Positions 44,522 through 52,800 of a DNA stretch of 64,000 bases are shown piece after piece. The notes beneath the pieces were generated by a model. The model searched no databases. It saw only the letters and a list, made by a program, of their open reading frames with translations, and had not been told where the DNA came from. The position numbers and the translations under genes were made by a program. Origin of the DNA: Flavobacterium sp. N3904 (GTDB lineage: Bacteria > Bacteroidota > Bacteroidia > Flavobacteriales > Flavobacteriaceae); the NCBI RefSeq assembly GCF_025947305.1, contig NZ_CP110009.1, forward strand, positions 3,699,501 through 3,763,500. The letters are read 5' to 3'. Positions within the stretch are counted from its first letter, which is position 1, and the number at the start of each line of letters is the position of its first letter.

Positions 44522-46201
44522 TTAGGTGATTTTCAACTGGTCTAACTGTTCGTTGAGGTCTTCCTTAATCTTGAATTTCAGCTTTTCCATATTGTCCCAG
44601 TAGCTAATCACATACTTAAATCCTTTGTTTGGAGAACCTTCAACAGCTTGAATGTATTCCAATTCCTGCAAGGTCTGAACGTATTTGAAAGCTGAGGTCT
44701 TGCTGATATTGAGTTCCTGTCTGATTTCACGGGTCGTAAAACGGTGCGTTGTTCCGCCCGTCTGGCTTCTAAGAAATCCTTTGAGCTGTTCGAAAAACCC
44801 TCTGGTGCTTTTATCGAGTTCGTCCACTTTGATGATGATGGGACTAAAGAATATCTCAACAGCCTTTCTTATGTCTTCTTTGGTGGCTATCAATCTGCCT
44901 TTACTGTCCTTTTTGCGTTGGTACTGATTTAAAATGGTTATTTGGGACACAAAGTTCTGGAACTGAACATTTAACCTTCTGAGCATTTTTGCCTCCAGCG
45001 GGAGCATCAGTTTATCAGCAAAGGGATTGACCACTTCGTAGGATTTCAGTACCCGCATAGCATTTCTAAGGAGCTGTTTTGCCTGCTGTTCACTGTCTGA
45101 ATTGCTCACGCCTGATATTTTCAGGTTTTGCGCCTTGATAATCCTAAGGGTCTGCTCTTGGCTTTCGTCCACTCCCAAAACCACCGAACGGCTCATATTG
45201 TCATAATACACCTCTGCTTTGGTCGTGGCGGTAAGGCTTGCAAAATGGGCTTCAACCTTTTTCATCTTTCCTCTGGTGTTGCCCAGCATATCCTTTACCA
45301 CCGTTGAGCTGGTCAGAAACTTAGCCGACTGCATTTCACGAAAAGCAAATTGCGCTTCTTCGTCCAATCCATCAAAATCCTGAATGACAATGAATTTGTT
45401 CATTAGTTCCTTATCCCTGTAATGGTAGAGTGATTTGCTGGTAATTCTGGTCATGTTCATTACGTCCTCCTGTGGCATGCAGTCTGCTATTGCGTTGATG
45501 AGGTGGCTTTTACCCTCTCCACTGCTTCCCTGTATCAGTCCGTGCATCAGATACGGCATTTTGTAGCTCGATGCCAGTACAAACATCAGGAGTCTGTTTT
45601 CTTCTTCCCCTACGATTCCGCTTTGTCCCAGCAGTTTGTCCACACTCTCAAAAAGACGGGGTTTGGAAAGGAATTCTATTGCTTTCTCGCTTGCTTGGGG
45701 TGTTAGCTCCTTTTGAGAAAATTGGTCGGTTACGGGGTTCATTTCAGCGTTGAAGAGTGATTCCCTGTAGTTTTCCAAAAGGTCTGTGAACTGCACCAAA
45801 TCGGCTTCCAAGAGATTCCCGTCAAATCCCTGTTTCTCATTTAGTTCCCTGCACTGGTTCTGGACATTCGTAAAATCAAACAGGTCAATTTTCAATCGGT
45901 GTTTCTTTTGGCTTTCCTTTTCCACTATTTGAAGCGATACCCTGAGGTTGCCCAAATCCATCGGCAGACTGCCAATCACGTAAAAGGTTCCCGTTTTTCC
46001 TTTGAAACTGATTTTGTAATCTCCCAGAATCTCCAGCGTTGGAATAGTTTTTTCTCCTTTTGGGTTTTGCAGTAACTCGATGATTCCATCAGCTCCGTAA
46101 TTCAGCCACATATCATTCATGCTGTGTCCCTCTGGGAGCTGAATCATCTGTATTGGCAGTTCTGGTCTTATGTTCTGTATTTGTGTTCTTATGTTTTTCA
46201 T
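44522..46201 (-). CDS. primase-remnant / AAA-type ATPase replication protein
   Basis: A 559-residue protein. The N-terminal segment (PIQMIQLPEGHSMNDMWLNYG) looks like the end of a Toprim domain. A P-loop ATPase follows with Walker A GSSGEGKS at residues 225-232 and Walker B-like KFIVIQDFDGLDEEAQ, then LTATTKAEVYYDNMSRSVVL. A C-terminal winged-helix (TTREIRQELNISKTSAFKYVQTLQELEYI) could bind the origin. It probably loads or acts as the helicase of a plasmid-like element. It starts 4 bases after the stop of the upstream gene that carries the front of the same domain. Confidence 0.78.
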   Translation of the reverse strand: MKNIRTQIQNIRPELPIQMIQLPEGHSMNDMWLNYGADGIIELLQNPKGEKTIPTLEILGDYKISFKGKTGTFYVIGSLPMDLGNLRVSLQIVEKESQKKHRLKIDLFDFTNVQNQCRELNEKQGFDGNLLEADLVQFTDLLENYRESLFNAEMNPVTDQFSQKELTPQASEKAIEFLSKPRLFESVDKLLGQSGIVGEEENRLLMFVLASSYKMPYLMHGLIQGSSGEGKSHLINAIADCMPQEDVMNMTRITSKSLYHYRDKELMNKFIVIQDFDGLDEEAQFAFREMQSAKFLTSSTVVKDMLGNTRGKMKKVEAHFASLTATTKAEVYYDNMSRSVVLGVDESQEQTLRIIKAQNLKISGVSNSDSEQQAKQLLRNAMRVLKSYEVVNPFADKLMLPLEAKMLRRLNVQFQNFVSQITILNQYQRKKDSKGRLIATKEDIRKAVEIFFSPIIIKVDELDKSTRGFFEQLKGFLRSQTGGTTHRFTTREIRQELNISKTSAFKYVQTLQELEYIQAVEGSPNKGFKYVISYWDNMEKLKFKIKEDLNEQLDQLKIT

Positions 46202-46205
46202 GGTC

Positions 46206-46778
46206 TTAACGTTTAATGATGATGATTTCTTCCAATTCGTGCAGGGCTTTGATGGCTTCTAGGTGCTGGGGCAGTAACTCCCCGTTGTGCAGGGCTATGA
46301 CCGCCTCTCGGTTCTCCAGTGTCTTGGACTGCATCAGACTGGCGCAGTCGATTACCGTAGGGGCGATATACAGCCTTTTGGTGAGCGTATTTGGATACGT
46401 TGGATAAATGCCTTCGCTGTTGAGGTATTCTTCCTTAGGTGTTTCGAGCTTGAAGCGTAAAGCAAAATAATTTACAATCCTATTTTCTTTGTCCACCAGC
46501 GGAAAAATCAGTCCGTACCTTCCAAAAGCAGTGTACGGTGTCATTGTATCATCTCTCACGCCTGCATCGCTCTTTTTAAGCATTCCTAAAGCCTCAAACC
46601 TGTCTTTGAACTCTTGGTCTCTGTTATGATGGAATTGTCCTGAATTGAAGCCTATTCTTAGCTCTGCGTAATCCAGTCCTATGTTTTTTAAATATTCTTT
46701 TGGCTTGGTTGCCTTGGCACTTCTGATGCCAGTTTCAAAGGACTGGAACAGCATTTCTAAATTTTCCATAAACTTCAT
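46206..46778 (-). CDS. Toprim-like primase fragment
   Basis: A 190-residue protein resembling the primase core before its Toprim end. It contains YGLIFPLVDKENRIVNYFALRF, YLNSEGIYPTYPNTLTKRLYIAPTVIDCASLMQ, and VIALHNGELLPQHLEAIKAL. In CHC2/Toprim primases the matching stretch is followed by a DxD metal site, but here the gene ends EEIIIIKR. The remaining part appears at the start of the next gene in another frame, so one domain is split between two genes. The first acidic Toprim position also reads PTVID rather than xExxD, so catalysis is doubtful. Confidence 0.7.
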   Translation of the reverse strand: MKFMENLEMLFQSFETGIRSAKATKPKEYLKNIGLDYAELRIGFNSGQFHHNRDQEFKDRFEALGMLKKSDAGVRDDTMTPYTAFGRYGLIFPLVDKENRIVNYFALRFKLETPKEEYLNSEGIYPTYPNTLTKRLYIAPTVIDCASLMQSKTLENREAVIALHNGELLPQHLEAIKALHELEEIIIIKR

Positions 46779-46972
46779 TTTTTAAGATTTTGACACGTAA
46801 TTTTTTGGCACAAGAAGACACCCTCGGGTATTGCACCGAATCTGTAATCTGAAATAAAAATTTGATTTTTGAGCTTGGTTGTTCAGCTTTACAACCTACT
46901 CATTTTCCAGTCCTTAGCTTTCGGAATGGAGAAAAGATTCTTGCAATAATCTTTTCCTTTATTTTTGTTTGA

Positions 46973-47001
46973 CAAAGGTAGGTGAATAAAATGTAACTCA
47001 A
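46973..47001 (-). promoter_or_regulatory. promoter of the primase-helicase unit
   Basis: On the minus strand TTG (47001-46999), 18 bases, TACCTTTG (46980-46973). Both match the Bacteroidota consensus well. The leader to the ATG at 46778 is about 190 bases. It includes the stem AAAAGATT with AATCTTTT near 46930-46955. Confidence 0.6.
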
Positions 47002-47041
47002 AAATATGTAAAAACTTACAAATATTGTTTTACTAATTTGC

Positions 47042-47057
47042 TAACTTAATTAAGTTA
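47042..47057. repeat. perfect 16-bp palindrome in the control region
   Basis: TAACTTAATTAAGTTA is its own reverse complement. A near copy (TAACTTAATCTAGTTA) stands at 47115-47130 and differs at two bases, so the pair may be a regulator- or recombinase-binding array. Confidence 0.7.
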
Positions 47058-47108
47058 TGAAAATTCATAAAAATTAGATAAATAGCTAATAACCAGTATT
47101 TTAACCAA

Positions 47109-47138
47109 AATACATAACTTAATCTAGTTATGTATTTT
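47109..47138. terminator. hairpin with second palindrome copy
   Basis: AAATACATAACT pairs perfectly with AGTTATGTATTT around a 6-base loop. T-rich runs follow on both sides, so it may end the serine-recombinase transcript. It also contains the second palindrome copy. Confidence 0.55.
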
Positions 47139-47212
47139 TCTTCTTTTGAAGAATTCTCAAAAAATAATTAAAAAGGCACTTAATTTTTGCGAATAATTTT
47201 TTGACTATATAA

Positions 47213-47881
47213 TTAAATAATAGCCCTGCTGTACAATTGAAGAACCGTAGGAGCATAAAACTTATTGCCGTGTCTGGTTTTGAAGTTGAGTTGGTTAAGA
47301 TAATCTGCAATTTGTCTATAGCTCATTTCTTTCTCTTTGCAATTAAGGATTATTGACTGAGCCTGACGATTTCTGTCGTTGTTCATGGCATTTTCCTTGA
47401 TTTTATTAACTCCTTTGGCTCTCGCTTCACTAGTTAGATTTTGCGGATTCCCCAATTTTACCCCTTTTTTCTTAAGTTCTGCAAGCGCAACCTTAGTTCT
47501 GGAGCTGATAAGCTTGGCTTCCTGCTCGGCAAGTGCCGAAAAAATATGGATGGTGAAGTTATTGGCTGATGGCATGTCAACAGCCAAAAACTCGATTCCT
47601 GCATCCATTAGAGAACTTACAAAGCTTACGTTCCTTGCTAATCGGTCTAATTTTGCTATGATGAGAATTGCCCCTTCATTTTTTGCTTGTTGAATCGCTT
47701 TGTGAATTTCTACTCGTTCACGTTTGTTTGTTCCTGTCTCAATCTCAGTATATTCGTTCAAAATAATTCCTTCTTGACCAATTACGTATTTTTCAACGGA
47801 ACTTTTTTGCGCTGACAACCCTAATCCAGAGATTCCTTGTTCTTTTCTGCTCACACGATAATAGGCGATAAACTTTTTCAT
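47213..47881 (-). CDS. serine recombinase / resolvase
   Basis: A 222-residue small serine recombinase. The N-terminal resolvase domain starts MKKFIAYYRVSRKEQG (nucleophile S11) and contains IIAKLDRLARNVSFVSSLMD with the catalytic KLxRLxR motif, then FSALAEQEAKLISSRTKVALAELKKKG. A C-terminal helix-turn-helix (MSYRQIADYLNQLNFKTRHGNKFYAPTV) replaces the usual Hin-type end. It probably resolves replication multimers of the element. The adjacent palindromes could be its res site. Confidence 0.92.
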   Translation of the reverse strand: MKKFIAYYRVSRKEQGISGLGLSAQKSSVEKYVIGQEGIILNEYTEIETGTNKRERVEIHKAIQQAKNEGAILIIAKLDRLARNVSFVSSLMDAGIEFLAVDMPSANNFTIHIFSALAEQEAKLISSRTKVALAELKKKGVKLGNPQNLTSEARAKGVNKIKENAMNNDRNRQAQSIILNCKEKEMSYRQIADYLNQLNFKTRHGNKFYAPTVLQLYSRAII

Positions 47882-48020
47882 ATTGTTATGCTTGATAAAA
47901 TCTTAAACGGTCGTTTGTGATTTATTACACTCCAAATGTCCAGGTCTAATTTGGATTATCCTAGAAAAATCCTGGATTTCCTGGGCTTGCGGGATTTTTG
48001 GAGAATTTGGAACACAAAAA

Positions 48021-48041
48021 AACGAGGGGATTAGCCTCGTT
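48021..48041 (-). terminator. terminator of the rep operon
   Basis: AACGAGG (48021-48027) pairs with CCTCGTT (48035-48041). On the minus strand seven T follow. It overlaps the end of the 48-residue reading frame. Confidence 0.75.
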
Positions 48042-48177
48042 CTTTGGATTGCAATAATTTTTGAAACTCTGAAAATTCTTGGTCGGTCAAATCTTCCATT
48101 TTAAAGTGGATGGGTAATTTTAGCGGTTGGGACACCAAAATCCTTTTTAGCTGGGAAAGCTTAAGCTTAATTCTCAT
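48031..48177 (-). CDS. 48-residue small protein coupled to rep
   Basis: The ATG lies inside the last codons of rep, and the genes overlap by 11 bases (ATGAGAATTAA), a classic coupling. The frame encodes a basic start (MRIKLKLSQLKRILVSQ) and an acidic, helical end (EDLTDQEFSEFQKLLQSKERG). It stops within the loop of the operon's terminator. It is unrecognised but likely real, perhaps an accessory or control protein of the Rep. Confidence 0.55.
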   Translation of the reverse strand: MRIKLKLSQLKRILVSQPLKLPIHFKMEDLTDQEFSEFQKLLQSKERG

Positions 48178-48811
48178 CGGTTGTGATGTTTTTGCTATTA
48201 CTGATAAAATCCCAGTCTTCTCCAGTAAGTCCGTCCTTTGACATATAGAACAACCCAGCTTTGTATCGGTCGTATTTGCTCACATCAACTCTGTCATAGT
48301 TGAAGTAATCCTGAATATCCGTTACAATCTGCTCATGGAGCTTTTTGTCTTCAATATGGATTACAAAATGATTGTGATAGCCTTTTCTGTTTGTGAACGA
48401 CTCTGTGGTAAAAAACAGTTTTATTTCGGTTGAAATACCATATTTATCAGTCAAATAATCATACAGACCGTGCATTTGCTTGAAACAGCTATTCTTGTTG
48501 CGCTCCGCTTTATAGGCTACTGTAAAGAAAAATGACCATTCCATTTCCCAAAATGTATTCTGAAAACTGTTTTTCTCTGCCAGACAATCGATAAGGTTTC
48601 TCATGGATTGGTTTTCTTGTCTTAGGATTTTGTTCTCATCGAACATGACTTCGCTGTCAAAATATCTGGCGTGGTCAACTGGAAACAATCGCTTTCCATT
48701 TGGTTTTTTAGTTTCCGCAAATAAATCTTCATTCTTTTTGTAGAATCGGTAAATCGTACTTTTGCTTGCTTTTGTGCTTTTTATAAATTTCTTTAAATCA
48801 TCATATTTCAT
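48167..48811 (-). CDS. HUH-endonuclease replication initiator (Rep)
   Basis: A 214-residue protein. An N-terminal helix-turn-helix-like part (STKASKSTIYRFYKKNEDLF) is followed by a HUH fold. Motif 1 region is FFFTVAYK. Motif 2 is H146-N-H148 in GYHNHFVIHIED. Motif 3 is Y189-M-S-K192 in LFYMSKDG, giving a single nucleophile tyrosine as in rolling-circle Rep proteins. The protein would nick one strand at an origin and attach to the 5' end. Together with the recombinases this points to a replicating and mobilizable element. An assignment to a named Rep family is not possible by eye. Confidence 0.75.
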   Translation of the reverse strand: MKYDDLKKFIKSTKASKSTIYRFYKKNEDLFAETKKPNGKRLFPVDHARYFDSEVMFDENKILRQENQSMRNLIDCLAEKNSFQNTFWEMEWSFFFTVAYKAERNKNSCFKQMHGLYDYLTDKYGISTEIKLFFTTESFTNRKGYHNHFVIHIEDKKLHEQIVTDIQDYFNYDRVDVSKYDRYKAGLFYMSKDGLTGEDWDFISNSKNITTDEN

Positions 48812-48923
48812 TTTATTAGTTGGTTAGTATCTCGTTATTGTCAGATACAGGAACTCCATACAAGGTAATTAGTCAAGCATCTTTACAATAAATACTATCA
48901 AACTTTGAAAAGTGTAGCCTTTT

Positions 48924-49270
48924 GGCACTTTTTTTTGAAAAATATTTTTTTAACTGGAAAATAAGTGTTCCAAAATGAGACACTGGTCGGTGGGATTTCA
49001 AAAATTGGGAGATATTTCATTTATCACACAGTAGGTACGGATTGAATATGTGTACATTTCGCATGGTCGGGGAGGTAATCTGAGGAACTAAATCGGGGAA
49101 TTTAGTATTGAAATAGCCGATACGGGGAGGGGGTGGTCTATCAATTGTTTTCCGAATCACGTTTGAGACCACAGAACAAATACAGGAACGTCTGATTGAA
49201 TAACTAGCTGTTTTGATACATTATAAAACAAAAAAACAACCCGAAGGTTGTTTAGTTTTTGACTGCGATA
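48924..49270. repeat. conserved RHS-downstream noncoding block, copy B
   Basis: Same orientation and architecture as copy A (39991-40343), with many substitutions but common landmarks (GGCACTTTTTTTT, GGGGAGGTAAT, ATTGAAATAGCCGATAC and the terminal hairpin). The two copies are direct repeats about 8.9 kb apart and enclose the mobile element and the orphan tip. The 48812-48923 stretch to its left holds no feature. Confidence 0.75.
49232..49255 (-). terminator. terminator of the main RHS operon
   Basis: On the minus strand AACAACC, TTCG, GGTTGTT and a T-run. It is identical in stem and loop to the orphan operon's terminator at 40301-40324. Confidence 0.85.
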
Positions 49271-49377
49271 ATAATGTAAATTATTGATTATCTACAAATG
49301 TCTTTCGAAATAATTATGTACCAACACATCTGGAACATTACCAACTCTTCGGAGAGCTATGAGTATTGAATGTATGA

Positions 49378-49836
49378 TTATCGTTTCCAATTGTCACTTA
49401 TTGTGTCAATTTGTATTAACACTATTTTTTTGTTCTTAATTTGATATCTATATAGTGGAGGAAAATCTTCTCTTGAAGAAAAATTATTGACTACAAAATT
49501 ATTAACGTCTTTTCTTTTCATTTGATAGTAACTTTTTCCCAACTTATTTTTATCTAGAATCGCTAAAGGTTTAAGTGTTTCGTCTTGGTAAATCCCTGAA
49601 ATACTGTCGAATTTAGAAACCCCAGGGCACCTAATAAGGTTAAACAACGTATCATTTCCTTTTTTCTCAAAATTAACTACATATAAATACGTATCATCAC
49701 CTGAATTTTTTATTTCAGGCAGAGGAACTTTATTTTGATATTCTATAATAACTTTTTTAAAATCCATTGATAATTCGTCTTTTTTACATGATATCAATAG
49801 TATTTGCAAGAGTAAACAAAGTGTTATCCTTTTCAT
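49378..49836 (-). CDS. lipoprotein, likely immunity partner of the JAB-like RHS tip
   Basis: A 152-residue protein with a lipoprotein signal (MKRITLCLLLQILLISCKK, lipobox ending at Cys17). The mature part has no known domain. It starts 3 bases after the RHS stop, in the usual immunity position. It is unrelated by eye to the orphan tip's partner, as expected if each protects against its own tip. The role is inferred from context. Confidence 0.6.
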   Translation of the reverse strand: MKRITLCLLLQILLISCKKDELSMDFKKVIIEYQNKVPLPEIKNSGDDTYLYVVNFEKKGNDTLFNLIRCPGVSKFDSISGIYQDETLKPLAILDKNKLGKSYYQMKRKDVNNFVVNNFSSREDFPPLYRYQIKNKKIVLIQIDTISDNWKR

Positions 49837-49839
49837 TTT

Positions 49840-52800
49840 TTATTTTTTTAAATCTTTAGGATTATTTATTCTTTTTATATAATTAATTGTAGTAGGAGTC
49901 ACATTATACAATCTTGAAGAATTTGGAAAATATATATAATTTGGATAATTTCGCTTTTGATAGTAAGAATGACCATAATCACTATCTCCAGTATTCCCCT
50001 GAATGCTAAATTCTTCAACAGAACGATATGTTCTTATGCCAGGATGACTATGGTAACTATATATTACATCTGAATTTAGTATTCCAAAAGCATTAGGAGA
50101 AAATACTGCTCCAGTATCTGCTTTAGTTACAAATCGCATCATAGTATTCCCTTTATCATTATACGTATGTAATCCAAATTCAGCATTCGAATTATCAGAT
50201 GCGTATTTAAAAAGATTTAGATATGCATCTTCATTTTCTTTACTATATTCACTTTTTGAGGAATAATAATCTTGACCATCAATTTTTCCAGAACTATTTA
50301 CCATTTGTCCAATCAGTCCTGATTTTACCGTCACACCGTCATCTTTAGTAAATTGTCCATCACCATTAGTGTCTTTCATATCAAATATAGAAGTAGTGTC
50401 CTTCGTTCCACTTGAAGAAGTTATGTCGGTTATACTACTATTTTTAACAGCATACATTGTATCTGTTTTTTTATCTTTTTCTTTTAGAGCTAATATAGTT
50501 CTTCCAGATTCCGTAAGCAAATATATATCCATACCATCGGGGTCAATTGCATTAACAGGATTATCCAATACATAATTATATGGAGTAGCTCCAAAATACT
50601 TTTCCGCCAGCGGGTCAATATTCATCCAGCGACCAAGTGCAGGGTCGTAATTCCTTGCTCCATAGTCATACATGTTAAGCCCCAGCTCGTCCTGCAGTTC
50701 TTTCCCGTTGAATTTATACTTATTATCCGTTCCCAAAGCAGTAACATAACCTATATGTTTCAGCCCGAACGGATAATAATGACTTTCGTCTAAAATTTCA
50801 GAACTTACAATTACTCCGTTTTTATCTGCATCACTGTAACTCAATCTCACATTCCCCAAATGATCCGTATAGTTAAACACATAGCTGTAAGTATTGGCAC
50901 TATTGACTACTGTATTTTTAATATACCCTTCAGCTGTTGGAAAAAACTGCAATGTCCAAGTTCCCAAATGGGGTTTGGTGTATTGAAAACCGCCCAGATA
51001 ATTGGTACTGGTTACCGTTGTGCCTTGGGTCACAATTTTCTCTAACTTTTGCCCTGCAGCGTTGTAAATATACTCAATTGTACCTGTTGTACCAAAAGTT
51101 ATTTTCGTAGGTAAATTGAGTTGGTTATATACAATGGCAGTGATGTTTTTGTTCTTGTCCGTTATCAAATTTCCGTTGGCATCATATGTATAATCATCGC
51201 CTGATTTGTTACCGTCAACAAATCCACTGATATTATTATTAGAATTGTCCAAAACATTCAATAGCATATTAGAGTTGGTCTGATAGGTATAAATCAAATT
51301 GTCAATCCCGTTTGGTGGTAGTGCACCTTCCATATCTCCAAATCTTACCAATGTACGGATATTCCCATTTTGATCATAAGTCAAATTCTCATCATAAGAT
51401 TGAGGAACAGGATTTGCATTCCCCGGTTTTTGGAAAATGGCATTTTTAAGGCGATTCAAGTTGTCATATTTATACCCATATTTTCGCAAAACATTATCTG
51501 AAGAAGTACGCCAATACGTTTCACTTATATTGCCATTGTATAATTCTTTACCTGTATAACCTGTTTCGTTTTTTACGGTATTGTAGTTTATCTTAAACCC
51601 AAACAAATCTTTCTCGGTAGTATTTAAGACCAAATTGTTGGTGGGGTCATTATTGATTCCGGTCATCCATCCTCTTATATTATAGGAGTAATCTACTTTT
51701 TGCAAAGGCACACTACTGGTATTCCCCACTTTTTTACAAGTCAATTGTCCCAATTCATCATAGGTATTGTCTGCCAATAGCTGTTCTACAACAGCAGTTC
51801 CAATCTTATGGGTATGGGTACGCAAACGTCCTTGCGGTGAATAATCAAATACTTCTTTTACAACAATCTCCACATCGGCAGGGGCGCCTGTACGTTTGTG
51901 TTTGGTGATCGTAGATTTCAACTGCCCTGAAAACGCATCCAATTCACTGTCGGTGTTGGTATACCCGGTCAGATAATTGGTTACTGCACTACGTATGGGT
52001 CTGGCCTTGGCATCATAATAAATAGTGGTCGTTTCTCCCGCTATAGATGATGGAGTGGTTACGGCTCTTGTCCAAGATCCGGTGGCTAGTGTTTTAGTAT
52101 TGGCCAAAACGGTTTGTCCTAGTACTGTGCTCGAAACATCGGCATTGGGAAAATCATACGTATCATAATAATTGACGGTAAGGAGTTTGATACCCGTTGG
52201 TGCTGTATCAGTAGTATAAAAAGCTGGGATCAAATCAATCACTGCATTGGTTTTTTTGCTTTCAAACAAATTTGAGGAATTGTTTTGTGCGACTTGCATT
52301 GAGCTACGGGTTGCAGAACTTGCCGCTGCGTTCAACCAGCCAGTGTAAACCGGTCTGCCAAAAGCATCGTACTTGGTAACCAACCAACCCACAGCCGTGT
52401 CGTTTTTGAAGGGTGACTTGGCTGGTCCGGTAGCCACGGGGCGATCCAATTTGTCATAAACGATAAACTCCCATTGCTTGCCCGGCAGTTTTTTCTCGGC
52501 AAGGCGGTTACGGCTGTCATATTTGTACTGGTAACACAACCCATCCAATTCTGCACTAGGATTGCTCACTAGGGGAGGCAAAACATACGTCAGGTTTCCG
52601 AATTGATCATACACATAATAGGTATCGTGCTTTGTACTGGATTCATAAGTCCGTTTCAAAACAACTTGTCCTTCTTTATTTTTAAATTCCACGGTACTCC
52701 CTAATTTTTCATCTGTGCTGCTTGGATTAGCGATAGAATTCTCATCGTAAGTAATGGTTTTGTATAATTCATTTGCCGAATAATTTCCCCCGTCTGAAAA

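Larger units (their letters stand above)
46779..47212. other. 434-bp replication/control region of the element
   Basis: This holds the primase promoter, a predicted leader of about 190 bases with two hairpins, and two related palindromes (47042-47057 and 47106-47129). The AT content is very high at the right. It is the best candidate for an origin or recombination site of the element. No gene is seen. Confidence 0.5.

Noticed and set aside
41620..48924. Direct-repeat att sites flanking the mobile element
   Set aside because: I compared both ends and saw only very short shared words (such as GGTAATT), not enough to name att sites.
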